Source: Pelargonium nanum
Lineage: Eukaryota; Streptophyta; Magnoliopsida; Geraniales; Geraniaceae
Length of the DNA stretch: 31,865 nt
Direction of reading: 5' to 3'
Assembly: GCA_036897485.1 (NCBI GenBank)
Contig: JAYMTF010000672.1
Coordinates: forward strand, 1 to 31,865
The notes beneath the pieces are model-generated. The model was given only the letters and a program-made list of their open reading frames with translations. It had not been told where the DNA came from and made no database searches. A program made the position numbers and the translations under genes. The first letter of the stretch is position 1. The number at the start of each line of letters is the position of its first letter. Below are positions 11,064 to 22,946 of the stretch, piece by piece.

Positions 11064-12642
11064 ATGAAAGCTCAAGATCCGAACAAGGACCATTTCTACG
11101 AGCCACTTCCCGGCTCAGGTGAAGTTGAGCCCTTGGAGGGTGCTTCTAGGCACAAATTGGGTTCCACCAACAAATATGTCCTCGCCGGAGCTATTTTGGC
11201 TTCCACAAACTCTATTCTGCTAGGCTATGGTAAGTTCTATCCGTTTCTTGTCAATTAAGAACAAATCTGAACATTTTGTCGAGTTAAGAGTATTGATCCT
11301 TGTTCTGTTCCTGTGTGCAGATATTGGAGTGATGAGTGGGGTTGTGCTTTGCATCAAAGACGACTTCCAGATCACATCAACCCAAGTCGAGATCTTGGTG
11401 GGTTCGCTAAACGTATGTTCTCTGATTGGGTCTCTTGCTTCGGGTAAAACATCTGATTGTATCGGTAGGCGTTACACCATAGTTTTGGCTGCAGCCACAT
11501 TTCTGATAGGTGCATTACTAATGGGCTGTGCACCATCCTACTCCTTCCTAATGGCGGGAAGAGTAATCGCCGGGATTGGAGTAGGCTACTCCCTCATGAT
11601 TGGCCCTGTCTACAACGCGGAGCTCTCCCCAGCCAAAGCCCGAGGCTTCCTCACATCCCTCCCCGAAGTCTTCATCAATGTGGGAATCTTACTCGGGTAC
11701 ATATCAAACTATGTGTTCTCGAGCCTTCCACCCGAGATAAACTGGAGGGTAATGCTTGGCGTGGCAGCATTTCCGGCCATTTTCGTTGCACTAGGTGTCA
11801 TAGCAATGCCCGAGTCGCCTAGGTGGCTTGTCATGAAAGGCCGGATAGAGGAGGCCAAAAGGGTCTTAATCAAGATTTCGGATAGCGAAGGAGAGGCTAT
11901 GCTGAGGCTAGCGGAGATGAGAAAGGGCGGTTCAGTGCACGGGGCAGCGAGTGGCTCGAGCAACTCGCAAGGAGTGTGGAAGGAGCTACTCATAAGACCA
12001 TCACCATCAATCCGCCGCATCCTCATCGCCGCCATTGGAATCAACTTCTTCATGCAAGCTTCAGGAAACGACGCCGTCGTCTACTACAGCCCGGAGGTGT
12101 TCAAGGACGCCGGAATTCAGGACCGGAAACAGCTCGTCGGCGTGACGGTCATCATGGGAATCGCCAAAACCTTCTTTGTTGTCGTCTCCGCCGTTTTCTT
12201 GGACCGGTTCGGGCGGCGTCCGCTCCTGCTGCTCGGCTCGGCGGGGATGGCGGTTTCTTTGGCCGGACTCGGGCTCGGGTCGACGTTTCTTGACCGGTCG
12301 GAGAGCACGCCGGGATGGGCCATAGCGCTGTGCGTGGTGGCGGTGTGTGCCGACGTGTCGTTTTTTTCTATTGGGTTGGGGCCGATTGCGTGGGTGTACT
12401 CGTCGGAGATATTTCCGACGAGGCTGAGAGCTCAGGGATCGAGCCTGGCGGTGTCGGTGAACAGGGTGGTGAGCGGGGTGGTGGCGATGACGTTTTTGAG
12501 TGTGTCGACGGCGATAACTTTTGGTGGAATGTTCTTTGTGCTGTCGGGTGTGATGGTCGCCGGTACGATTTTCTTTTACTTGTTTTTGCCGGAGACGAAA
12601 GGCAAGAGTTTAGAGGAAATTGAGTCTCTGTTTGAGGATTGA
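11064..12642 (+). CDS. Polyol/monosaccharide transporter of the major facilitator superfamily (PLT-like)
   Basis: Two exons, 11064-11229 and 11321-12642, flank a 91-base GT-AG intron that splits an Asp codon (Gly-Tyr-Asp-Ile-Gly). They encode 495 residues. The start is the ATG in CCACCATGAAAGC, a good plant context. The protein looks like a 12-helix sugar porter: GYDIGVMSG in helix 1, SGKTSDCIGRR (about 96-106), PESPRWLV (219-226), LDRFGRRPLLL in the second half, VYSSEIFPTRLRAQ, and PETKGKSLEEIE near the C-terminus (479-490). Plant PLT proteins are proton symporters for polyols and hexoses at the plasma membrane, or in some cases the tonoplast; the substrate cannot be read from sequence. The helix 7 region reads QASGNDAVVYYSP, with Asn where PLT proteins usually have Ile. 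By recollection it is closer to Arabidopsis PLT4 than to PLT5. The C-terminal tail is short. Confidence 0.93.
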
Positions 12643-14370
12643 AGTGGAGGAGGATTGTAAAATCATTTGCTATTTTTATTAATACAGATTACAATTAATG
12701 GTAGAAATAGGATTGTTATGATATGAATGGTAAAGTGGCAATCATTGATTGGCATTAAAACCTTATCCGCATTGTTAAAAGGTCCATCTAAAATTAAACC
12801 GCTCACTCCACGGTCTATTTCAACCCAAGCTGCATATCCGACGAGTGGATCATGGGTTCACTGAGTGCAACCCATGGGTGACTCATCCGCCCACCTAATC
12901 CAAACCCTCTAAGAGACAACTTTAGATTTGGACTACTTGACTAATGAGTGGTCATGAGTTACATAACTCCAATCAACAACGAGTGAGTTGAGTTGCCTAT
13001 TTTCATATACGGGCGGTAAACCCGCTCATGAACGCAACTGGTCTTGGGCCTCTTGGCTAACGTTTGTTGGTTATGTGGTTTTAGTATGGTCCATTTTGTA
13101 GTTGGGCTTGGCTCAGATGGTCATATAGCTTACTGGGCTGGGCCTATGTTCCAGAGTTCTGGAGCACTCGGCTGGAAAGCCCATGTTGGCAATTACATAT
13201 ACATTTTTTTTATGGGATACATATACATTTTTTTTATATGATAAATTACTGTCTTGTAAAATCAAAATTTAAAGAAAATAACTCCCCCACGCATATCAAC
13301 ACTGAGATTTAAAACCGAGGCATCGAAAGAACAAGTGAAATTAACTATTTATCATACTGGATTTTCGTCTATCATCAGACATATATATTCTAATAAACAT
13401 AATTTATGCATAACTTTTTAAAGTGAAACAAAACTTTTTTTAAAAAAGTAAGTATTTGTAAGTGAAACGTGATGTTTATTTTGAAACAAAGAAGTGACGT
13501 CTTTCTTTTTAGAGTTCTTGAACATAATTAATGTGATATATACATTGTATCGAAAAAAATGACAATATAAATGCATAATATGACATATTGTCATCTTATT
13601 CACGTGTAATCATCTGATAGACCAATTTAGGAAAAAAAAAATATGCATCATCACCCATTTGATTTGAAATGGATTGACAAATACGATCGATGGTGAGATC
13701 TAGAAAATTATATAAAATGACCAACTTAATTTCCCCAACTCATTTTATTTGAAATCTTATATAGTGTAAATTAATCATATTGCCATAAAAATAATTATTT
13801 GAAAGAAAATAGTAGTTGAACAAGTATTGGTGACAGTCTGAGCATGCATGCATGCATCACCAAATTCATTAACCTTTAGTGTCTTGGAGATTTGGATGTT
13901 GCCATTTTTATCTAAATTTGAGTGCTCAAAATCACAGACTAAGATGCATTAATGAAGAACATGGTTAATCACTGACTTACAAAACCAGTTTTGTACAAAG
14001 CAAATTGTCTGTTGCTAGCTCCATGAGGATCAATTGACTCTCCTAATATTCACAAACTGTAAAAGACAAGCTCATGCACATGAATGAAACCCAAAAGTCA
14101 TAACCACTATATATTAACCATCATCAATATTAAAAGATAGATAAATAAATAAATAAAAATATTGGCAGAAATCTATGCATGGTGATGGTTTCTTGATTGT
14201 CACAGACCCAAAGACTACTCAACTTGAAAAGCTGAATCCAACTTACCCAAAACTGTCTGTTAGCTTTGTGGTGGGGTTATTTGGATCCAAGAGCCCAACT
14301 TCATGTGTTGTTTTGTTATTGGAACCTTCTAAGACTTTGAGATGCTCCTTCCATATCTGTTTTCACCGGT
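12643..14370. other. Spacer with repeat remnants
   Basis: Positions 12780-13160 are less AT-rich and contain CCCATGGGTGACTCATCCGC-type text resembling degenerate dispersed repeats. A perfect 19-bp direct repeat (ACATATACATTTTTTTTAT) lies at 13195-13213 and 13219-13237. Positions 13842-13857 are (GCAT)4. I see no credible gene; the 67-codon frame at 14175-14378 is unrecognised and runs into the next repeat. Confidence 0.45.
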
Positions 14371-14684
14371 CGGGTTGAAAGTTTAGTATTATGCTAAACA
14401 AATCAACTTAAATTCTACCCGTTTATTAAACAGATTGAATAACACTATAAACCTATTTATGAACGTGTTGGCACAACGAGACATGGTTAAACAAACGGTT
14501 CAAAACTACCCATTTAAATAAATGAGTTGATATTGACATGATATGATCGGTATTTGACTCATTTAACTTATTATATGAGTCATTTTTATCCAGTATGTTT
14601 AAAAAATTGCATTTTTATTTTTAAATGGATCGTTCAATAAACGGGTCATGTTGTGCGGGTTATGACCCAAATTGTATGCCCTAA
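14371..14684. repeat. Remnant of a dispersed non-autonomous repeat rich in CGGGT/ACCCG motifs
   Basis: Motifs such as ACCCGTTTATTAAAC, GAACGTGTTGGCACAACGAG, AAACGGGTCATGTTGTGCGG and GGTTATGACCCAAATTG recur in a plant repeat type whose ends resemble AGGGGTGTCAATTTGG. The right end here, in reverse complement, reads TAGGGCATACAATTTGGGTC. The left end appears truncated and I see no target duplication. Family membership is recalled, not searched. Confidence 0.4.
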
Positions 14685-16031
14685 TCTCGAGCTTTTTTAT
14701 ATTTATTGTGAGGTGTGAAGTCTAAGACTCAAGGTTGTTGGTGTGTCCAAAAAGCTTTGGGAGCTCTTGAATCCATTGTCTTTAAAGCAGTGTACAAAGT
14801 GGAAGCAGACATGAGAGTATTGACAAAGATGGTGATATTAAAATAGTAAAAACCAGTTATGGGTTGAATGTTGGTAAAGATTTCACATAAAATATGGATA
14901 AAGGTGGCAATATTGTGTGTGTTGTATAAGCCATTGTCTCATACTCACATTTCAAAAACAAATCCTCATATATATATATATATATACATTATTCAATTCA
15001 AATGTGTACCTGTTTTTGTGTGTGTGGTCTCTGTGTTTTTTTCTTCATTTGGTGGCTTTTCCTTTTGATGCTATCTTTCCTTTTTCTTGCAAATCAAGGC
15101 TTCACAATAAGTTTATGAGATCAATAATTCACTGATATAAAGTCAACAACAATAAGTAATGTCACAAATTTAGCAGTCTATTATGGCCTTATGCAACATT
15201 AATAATAGAGAGGGTTTTCAAGTTTTTATTTATCTATAAAAATTGAAATTAGATTTTTTTTTGTTTTTATTTATTTATGTATATAGAGACACAGTAGGTG
15301 GATAAATATATATATATAAACAAGGAAATGAACAAACAAAAAATAGGTACTGCCACCAAACGACCACCCCATTTTCATGTAATCTTGCTTCTTGCCTTGA
15401 AGCATATTCCTGTCCGGTTCACAGGATGATCTTAATTCTTTTTCTTTTTATTTCCTTTTCCAAATATGTAATTAATAAATAGAAAGGAAAACAAAATTTT
15501 AATCTCTATACAAATACAAACATTTCAATTTACTTAATTTGTTGGCTTGATTTTTGAATTTATAGTTACAGATAAATTTGTTCATATAGACTCTATTAGT
15601 ATTGTTAGAATCAAATGCTCTGACAAGAATAATATGATTTGCATATCTCGACAGAAGAATGACCAACTAGTTGATTAAAATTTTGACTGTAACAATGAGA
15701 CAATTATGAGATCCGTCATTGTCATCTTTAAAATCAAATGACAGACATCAGTACCAAGACAAACTCATCGAAAAAAATAACTTAAAACAATGAAATACTA
15801 ATACAGTAACAATAATTTGACCATAAAAATAAGATCAATACAGTAGAAATAATTTGAACATAAAAATAACATAACTAAGTTTGAATTGAAAGTTTTTTTT
15901 CATTTTTTTCTTGTCACCACCTCATTAGACAGGTGATCAAATCCGTTTGACTATCAAATTAAATTACTAATAAGTTAGCTTCTATTCAAATAAAAATAAA
16001 AATATTATTTAATCAAAACATGTAACTATAA
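14685..16031. other. AT-rich spacer upstream of the first OVATE gene
   Basis: Contains a (TA)n microsatellite at 14968-14986, a second short one near 15308-15318, and a GT-rich stretch near 15010-15050. No coding region is supported; open frames at 14868-15135 translate the microsatellite. Confidence 0.5.
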
Positions 16032-16038
16032 TATATAA
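16032..16038 (+). promoter_or_regulatory. Candidate TATA box of the first OVATE gene
   Basis: TATATAA lies about 150 bases before the ATG at 16187. It is followed by a C/T-rich leader-like stretch from about 16090 and an ACACAACACA repeat just before the start codon. Position and leader fit a plant promoter; there is no experimental support. Confidence 0.35.
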
Positions 16039-16186
16039 TTTTTTTATTGGTACTACACTAACGTTCAAATCATACAAAAACCAGAGCAGCCACCTCACTT
16101 CTCTCTGTTCTCATCATCCCAATTCTCTCTTACTCTGTTTCACTTCCTCACCAGACACTCACACAACACAACACAACACACAAACC

Positions 16187-17038
16187 ATGGAGCAGAGTCG
16201 ACTCAAGCTCCGAATATCCCGCATGTTCCGGGCCTCATTCGGATCCTGCCGGACCCGCAACATCCCGGTCGACGTCATGGAAAAGGCCGTCTTCGCGCCA
16301 CCTCCGCCCCACCTCCGCCGCAAGAGCTTCCAGTTCCACCACCAGCCACTCACCAACATCTCTCCCAAAGCTCGTCCCTTTCCTTCCATTTGCAAGCCCA
16401 CCTGCCCCGAATCAACCCGACCCATCATCAACCACACCTGCATTCGCCGGAGACGCAAGATTTGCGTCTCCGGCAACTACTCTGCTCTTCCCTCCGCCGG
16501 AGACAGCGGCCGCAGCATCTTCCCTCCCGCCTCCTCCTCCGATTTCTACACCAAAAACAAGAAAAAGCACACGAAACGAAAAGGGTATCCCCAGAAAAAC
16601 AATGTGATCAAGAGGGACGCTTTGCCGTTCAGCTCCTCCTCCGGCGGGTGGTGGTTCAGCAGCGAGGACGAGACGGACACTCTGTTTTCGTCGAGAACTC
16701 TCTCCTCCGACTCGTCGGAGCCTCGCGCCGTCCGGGACCGATCTTGCTCCCGCCGGACGATCAAGAAACGGCCGGAGGCGAGAGGCTGCGAAGTGGGTGT
16801 GAAGGTGGCCGCCGGGAGGGTCAGGGACAGCTTCGCGGTGGTGAAGAGGTCGAGCGATCCGTACAGCGATTTCAGGACGTCGATGGTGGAGATGATCGTG
16901 GAGAAGCAGATATTTGCGGCCAAGGATCTGGAGCAGCTGTTGCAGTGTTTTTTGTCGCTAAACTCTCATCACCATCACAAGATCATTCTTGAAGTTTTTA
17001 CTGAGATTTGGGAAGCTCTGTTTTCTAATTGGTCTTGA
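16187..17038 (+). CDS. OVATE family protein, OFP6/7/8-like transcriptional repressor
   Basis: A single exon of 283 codons; the ATG sits in AACCATGGAG. The C-terminal OVATE domain (about 215-278) contains SSDPYSDFRTSMVEMIVEK and the LEQLLQCFLSLNS and ILEVFTEIWEALFS helices, close to the family consensus. The N-terminus RLKLRISRMFRASFGSCR is typical of the OFP7/OFP8 group, as is the Ser/acidic block WWFSSEDETDTLFSSRTLSS (156-175). Basic clusters near 87-91 and 124-133 could serve as nuclear localisation signals. LKLRI at 6-10 resembles an LxLxL repression motif, but its position makes this uncertain. OFPs are plant-specific repressors that act with TALE homeodomain proteins and TRM proteins to shape organs. 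Family length is usually 200-350, so this copy looks complete. The OFP7/8 assignment is by recollection, and no numbered symbol is justified. Confidence 0.92.
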   Translation: MEQSRLKLRISRMFRASFGSCRTRNIPVDVMEKAVFAPPPPHLRRKSFQFHHQPLTNISPKARPFPSICKPTCPESTRPIINHTCIRRRRKICVSGNYSALPSAGDSGRSIFPPASSSDFYTKNKKKHTKRKGYPQKNNVIKRDALPFSSSSGGWWFSSEDETDTLFSSRTLSSDSSEPRAVRDRSCSRRTIKKRPEARGCEVGVKVAAGRVRDSFAVVKRSSDPYSDFRTSMVEMIVEKQIFAAKDLEQLLQCFLSLNSHHHHKIILEVFTEIWEALFSNWS

Positions 17039-19512
17039 TCAAGAAAACGATACTCTGTTTTCTTTTCTGTGTCTCTCTGTTTCTTCATCATCTGTTTCTT
17101 TAATGATGAATAGTTAATTAGAGTCCTAACTTTTAACTGTTGACTTTGTTATGACTTATGAATTGAAATCAATGGTAATACTATAAGAAGTATGCAAGTT
17201 CATTTATTTATTTATTTGTTTGAATTTTTGGTTCGAATGTGATTGTTTTGTTGCTGGTTTGAGGACAAGAAAATTATGGCAGGTTCTTGATTCTTTTGAA
17301 AAATAAATTGTATGTGTTTTTAAATGATCAAAAGATTTGTCAAAAGGAAAAGAAAATGTGAAAAGGCATATCTCAATTTCTTTGGGGTTAGACAAAAAAA
17401 TATGCAAGAAAATAAAAAGGATGATAGATTTTCTGAAAAGCCAACCTTCACTTTATTGAAGTATAGTCACTCACTGTTGGGTGATTTTGCTTCTTTTTTG
17501 TGTCAAGATTGTGCTAAATTGTCTTATTCAAAATTTCAATTTTTGAATGGAAGTTTAAGATGCATAACTTGATAACTTAAGTTGTATTTTAAATTAATGT
17601 TACAATACTCTCTCAAAATTAATTTAGAGCTCTAACTTCTCATTTCATCAAAATTCATCTTCATAATCATTTCATAGATTGAATAAATACATATCGAGCA
17701 TATCCAATATGGATGATCTTGTTCTTTCATTGATTTCATCATTACTATGAACTTCTCCTATTTGATCCACTTGTATACGTTTCGTTATTTTCTCCACGTT
17801 CACTATATGTTAGTTTGTCAAAATATGTTTATTATGGGTATATTGATTCTTTTAAAAAAATCTCGTTTTAAATCGTCTTTTACTAGATATGTGAGTTTTA
17901 TAGTTTGTTTTCATTCCCTTGATGGATACTGCACTATATCTTCCATTGTTGGAAGTTGTTTTTTCATTACAAGTCGATAGACTTTGCTTGGGACTAATGC
18001 GTGTTAGATGTTTTTAAAAGGAACATAGACTTACAGAGATTCAAGATCTCTAAACCATATTATTCATGTTAGAATATATATGTTCATAATAGAAGTATAA
18101 TTTTTTATTGATATTAATGAATTTATATTTACTTTAAAAAAAATCAAATTTTGAAGTTTAAGAATTGTCCATTCTTTTATTTGGTTCATGTCTCTTGATC
18201 TTGGATTCAAATTTGGTGATGCCAATTCAATAATTGGATTAAAAAATCCACACCCACTTATGAGCACACTTGAAAATAAATAGAATAATTTGAGCTTGAA
18301 TAGGACATTTGACCGTTTGTCCAAAAAAAGAAATTATGATTCAAATGACCTATAATTGATCAGCAAGCCAAGAAGATGCCTGGAGACAATAAATCCAAGA
18401 TTGTTTATTTCTTATATATAATTTGTTCATAAATTTTAGCTACACATTTAAAAGAGTCCAAAAATATATATGAAATAGTAGGTTGGACTAATTAAAAAAT
18501 TAACAATAGATTTTGTTTCCATTACATGGAAAAGGAGGAAAGACAAAAATGAAACCCACTACACTAACATTGAACAGAGCTGATTTTTTGTATTATTATG
18601 TGTCCCATTAGCTGCAAACATACATAAATTTTGAAAATAAATGGTACCCACAAAACCAACAAATCAGAAGAAAAAGAAATAATAAAGTTTCATATGATGA
18701 TATGTGCATGATTGAGTAAATGAATAGTTATAAGAAGAAAGACAAAAGGAGAGAGATTGGGTTTGACATAAAAGGATTGACAAGTCAATTTCAGAGATAA
18801 AAAAGAGAAAAATGAATAAAAGTGTGTTTGGTTGATGGGAATGTGACATTGAATTGAAGGATTGTTGATGAGAAATCATTTTCAGGTTTTGACAATATGT
18901 GTGATTTTCCAGAAAAGAGGTACAGATTTAAGAATGTCTGAAGTGTACATGTTGTTGTTGTTGCTTTGGCATTTGGGTTTCAATTCCTCTTCCTCTTCCT
19001 ATTAATTGTCGCATTTTTTGGGTTCTTGAGCCTCTCAGGCCAGCAGTAAATGCATGCATTGCATTGCAGCTATGGATAAATAAATCTCTTCTGTGTCTGA
19101 TTTATTTGCAGGTTTCTGGGTTTCAAAATTATCGGTTTATAGGAAGTATTAAACAACTTTAACTCCACCAACCAAGAGAGAGGTCCAAGCCCAGCCCAAC
19201 TTCAACTTCTTACTCTGTGGCTATTGGGTTGGATTTGAATTGTGTTGTGGACTATGGTTGCATTTGCATTGCCAGATATCATTACAATACTCTTAAATTT
19301 AAGTGAATGTGCATCTACCAACACCGGTTGAGCCTAGCGATTCAAACACTTCAATTATTTTTAGTCTCAAGTACGAGTCTCTCTATATACAGTATGTATG
19401 AGTGGGTTATTTGAGTTTATAGGAGAGAGCTACCCCTAGTGCATGTGCATCTATCCACGTGCAGACTAGTCTCAGACTCATATCTCTTATTCAATATGCA
19501 CATTATTAGGAG
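17039..19512. other. AT-rich spacer between the two OVATE genes, first part
   Basis: Holds the 3' flank of the upstream OVATE gene, then AT-rich sequence with a short TTTA/ATTT repeat near 17203-17217. Short open frames at 17324-17572, 17747-17980 and 18064-18324 are of low complexity and match no family I know. Confidence 0.45.
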
Positions 19513-19647
19513 TGTTAAAGAATTTCACATCGGTAATATATAATTTTTTTAGTTTTTGAAGCCTAAGTCATTATGTGTTAAAGTATAAATGTTAAATTAG
19601 ACCTTCAACTATCAGCTTAAACTTTTAGTTGAGTTGGTTCTTTACAC
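19513..19647. repeat. Possible solo-LTR/TRIM-like remnant
   Basis: The stretch begins TGTTAAAGAATTTCACATCGG and ends GAGTTGGTTCTTTACACA. Its TG...CA termini, the TTTCACATCGG motif and the closing GGTTCTTTACA are reminiscent of short plant LTRs. No flanking 5-bp duplication is visible and there is no internal region. The call rests on recalled motif similarity only. Confidence 0.25.
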
Positions 19648-22095
19648 ATTAACAAGATTAGCTCAATGATTTTTTTCCATCACTAGGTTTTGTACCATTT
19701 TTACTAAACATTTGGCAAAGTTAGTTGGTCCATTCTTTATGTTTTTTAAAAATGCAATTTTTTGACCGTTCATATTAAGTTGTGTGCGATCAACATGAAT
19801 CAATTTAGGCCTAACTTGTTGCTTGTAAGTGAACCGCAACAACTAAAATCGCAAAATATTTCAACACTTTCAGACGACTTATGAGTTACAAAATGTTGAA
19901 CGACGCACATAGTGTGATTTGGGTTACCGACTATCCTCTACAGACAGGTATCCCGTTTACGAACACCCCTACTAAAGGGCGTGGACGACACATCCTCTAA
20001 GCGTCAGGTTCAAAAACATTACATTTTTTAAAGATCACTTCATATTTCTTACATCAACGTCACTAGAGTTCCGGTTGTGAAGGAGGAATGGGTTGAAAGG
20101 AAAGGAAGAGAGTTGAGAAGCAACAAGTAGGAAGTCACAATCACAAACATAACTAATAATTGTAAGTGATAGAGAGTGGTTTCCAACCCCAATCTAACAA
20201 TTAAACTGTTGGACTGTGTGTCACTCTCACTTTAGATCAATCCAACCACAACCTCAACAGAAGCTAACCCATATTTTTTCTTAAGCTAAATACAGAGTAC
20301 AAGAATCTATATTGTGATCTTGAGCCGCCACCGACAGCTTAACAATATTATTCTGATTTTGTTCCATCTCTATATATTCTCTGGTAAGTAGTGGTTACAC
20401 ATATATAAGAGAGCTTTAAATTACTAATTACAAAATTCAAGGCTTTTAATATGTATTGGTTGGTCACTATCATATCAAAGGAATAAAACTAAATACAAAA
20501 TTGTCTTCCTTTTCCATCAAGGAATAATTAGCTAGGCTGGAACTATAATGCTTTCATGATTATGATATTATTGGAAAACGACGTACTACTCTCTACTCAT
20601 CATATATAATGTATTGTAGCTCTACTGTACTGTACTACGTAGACGTATCAAAACCCACCAAAACAGAATCTCATACTTGTATATATAGATAGTACATATA
20701 CAATAAAGTTTTGGGATTAAATAAATCGAATTGCATGCATATACCTAATGTTGTAGTAATGACATATTAATAAAGAAGAACATGCAAGATGAAGATGATG
20801 GAGTAGATGGACAAACATGAGTTAGTTATACATGCATGTTTAAGAACAATGTTCATTGAACCTTAAGTTTGTATAATAGTATTGTTCTGTACAAAATAAT
20901 GTCAAAGATTGAAACGATGACTTGACTAAACGAAAATATGTGATAATCAAGCGCATCACGACAAAAATTTATGCAAAATGTACTTGTGTAATATAAAAAT
21001 GTTGTTGATACATAAAATATGTGACATTTGCCACGTGTAAACAACATTGTTTTATATAAAAAAATTGTAAATCTATGAGACATTTAACCATTTTCTTTTT
21101 CTACACATGCCAAGACATGTAAACTCCGATCATCAATTAGTCTTGTAAATTGATGGATTTCTTGATTTTTTTTTTCTCTAAAATAAATGCAAGACAGTTT
21201 TGGTGATGGACCTTTTGCTCAAACATGAAAAAATAAAATGAAATGAAAATGATGAGCGAAAAGGCCGTGTGTGTGTGTGGTCACACAGTATTAATGGTAG
21301 GCGTGATTAACGGGTGAAAGAAGATTTGCTAAATCATATCTAAATCATCCTATCGCTATTCACTAATCTAAAGTCTAAACCATCAAATGAAAATTACATA
21401 TGGTCCCTTCCCTTCTTTACATTTCTTTAGTGGGCCATACTATTTTACTTTTTGTTCTACAATAGTGATGTACGTATTTATTTGTTTGATGCAAGTGTTA
21501 ATAGTGTTATAATTTAATTAACACGTATACTAGTAAGTGAAGCCATATTCTATTGATGCATATTGATATATGGTATTATCAAACGGATATGGACCTCTAA
21601 TATTAACGTTCGATTCCATTCGCTCTCTTAGTAAGCAGGTTTATTTGACGAAGCATAAACAAATCACAAGTTTTTTGAGCTAATGAGAAATTGATTCTTT
21701 ATTTTTGAAAATCACTTTTACGATTGGGATCAATGTTAGACTATGGGTTTGAACACCATACAATTCGAAGACTTTTGAATTTAATATGTAAAAAAAAATC
21801 TATCATCACGACAATGGGTATGAACACCATACACATCGATCTGGGTTTTTGTTTAACAATGTGTTTTTCTTGCACCAACTATCACCAAAACAGTTGTTTA
21901 AAGCATTTGTTTTTCTTGAGGTTTCAGATTCGTGTCTTTACATAAAAAAATCGTTTTGTATGGATGAAGTAGCGAGGGAGAGAGGCATAGAGGAACAAGC
22001 ACACCCCACCTTACGCTCCTTTCATAATCCAACATACCAACTCCCACCACCCATCAAACCAATAAAGTAAACAAACTATCCCCATCTCCCTATCT
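19648..22095. other. AT-rich spacer between the two OVATE genes, second part
   Basis: Mostly unique AT-rich sequence. A degenerate direct repeat of 28 bases around TGAACACCATACA occurs at 21740-21767 and 21811-21838 (24 of 28 identical, 71-base period). A GTGTGTGTGTGTG tract lies near 21267-21279. No coding region is supported. Confidence 0.45.
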
Positions 22096-22161
22096 TTCTT
22101 ATTATATAATCAATCGGTCCCCTTTTTTTCCTATCTTTCTTCTTCTCTCATCTTCATTTCC

Positions 22162-22379
22162 ATGAATACACACATATATTGGTAGTGGCCTCACTCATTC
22201 ACCAAGAAACAACCAATGCAAAACAACAAAAGAACACAAAGACAACAAAGGAGCGTGTGAAGACAAAAAGAACAACAAACTAGCTACCTCATTGATTCTT
22301 CATCGATCATAAGAGATCAAGAAACCAACATCACCATTGTTCACTACCTTGTTCTTTTTCCATGGACCTAGCTACCTAA
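22162..22379 (+). promoter_or_regulatory. Upstream ORFs in the presumed leader of the second OVATE gene
   Basis: Three short ATG-initiated frames precede the main start: 22162-22185 (MNTHIYW), 22216-22260 (MQNNKRTQRQQRSV) and 22362-22379 (MDLAT). A TATA-like TTATATAA near 22104 and the C/T-rich stretch at 22120-22160 suggest transcription begins around 22130, which would put all three in the leader. The transcript start is not established, so their presence in mRNA is inference. Confidence 0.35.
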
Positions 22380-22421
22380 CCAACAACAAGAACCCAAACA
22401 AATCCACATTCCAAACCCACA

Positions 22422-22946
22422 ATGTTGCTGATACGAAACCCTATTTCCTCCACCAAGAAATTCCTCCGGAAAACCATACACACCTTCAAGTCATTCTTCG
22501 CCGGAGACGCCTACCAGAAGCTTCCCAAGACCTCTCCCCTAGACGCCGCCATGGAAGGCGAAAAGACGAAGAGACCGACGTCATCAAGCGACATTAGCAA
22601 GAAGAAGACGGCGTTGGTGGAAAGAAATGTTAAAGATGATGATGATGATGATGAGGTTGTCCATCTCAAGAAAGCCAAGAAAAGAGAAGAGAGAACTTGT
22701 TATGGTGGTGTTGTTGAGGCCATGATGAGAAGAGAGGAGAGGAGGTGTTTTGTGGCACAAATGCTGAGAGAGCTAGAGATGGTGGATAATGGAAATTTGG
22801 ATCACATGCTCGACATTGAAGAGGTGCTTCACTACTACTCTCGGCTTAATTGTCCAACCTATCTGGACATTGTTGACAGGTTTTTCTTGGAGATTTATGC
22901 TGAGTTTTTTGGGCCACCACCTTCCTTGAAATTGATTCGAGGTTGA
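22422..22946 (+). CDS. Small OVATE family protein, OFP17-like
   Basis: A single exon of 174 codons. The C-terminal part (about 100-163) matches the OVATE fold: a helix with FVAQMLRELEMVDN, then LDHMLDIEEVLHYYSRLN, then CPTYLDIVDRFFLEIYAEFF. The DIEEVLHYYSRLNCPTYLDIV pattern resembles the OFP17 branch more than the OFP1-8 branch. The N-terminus is basic (MLLIRNPISSTKKFLRKTIH). The middle carries a GAT-repeat-encoded acidic run (Asp 72-77) and a KKAKKREER basic block that could be a nuclear localisation signal. The first ATG (ACAATGTTG) has a weak context, while Met44 at 22551 sits in GCCGCCATGGAAG, a near-ideal one, so a 131-residue form starting there is possible. The gene lies 5.4 kb downstream of another OVATE gene on the same strand. 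Subgroup assignment is from memory. Confidence 0.82.
   Translation: MLLIRNPISSTKKFLRKTIHTFKSFFAGDAYQKLPKTSPLDAAMEGEKTKRPTSSSDISKKKTALVERNVKDDDDDDEVVHLKKAKKREERTCYGGVVEAMMRREERRCFVAQMLRELEMVDNGNLDHMLDIEEVLHYYSRLNCPTYLDIVDRFFLEIYAEFFGPPPSLKLIRG

Noticed and set aside
11040..11258. Upstream start for the transporter at 11040 and read-through past the exon 1 donor
   Set aside because: The upstream codon is not ATG; the ATG at 11064 has the better context, and homology requires splicing at 11229/11321.
11709..12623. Open frames on both strands overlapping the transporter's second exon
   Set aside because: They shadow the GC-rich coding sequence and show no protein family signature.
16159..16992. 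Alternative frames over the first OVATE gene (two antisense, one sense)
   Set aside because: The OVATE domain is in the 16187-17038 frame; the others are composition artefacts.
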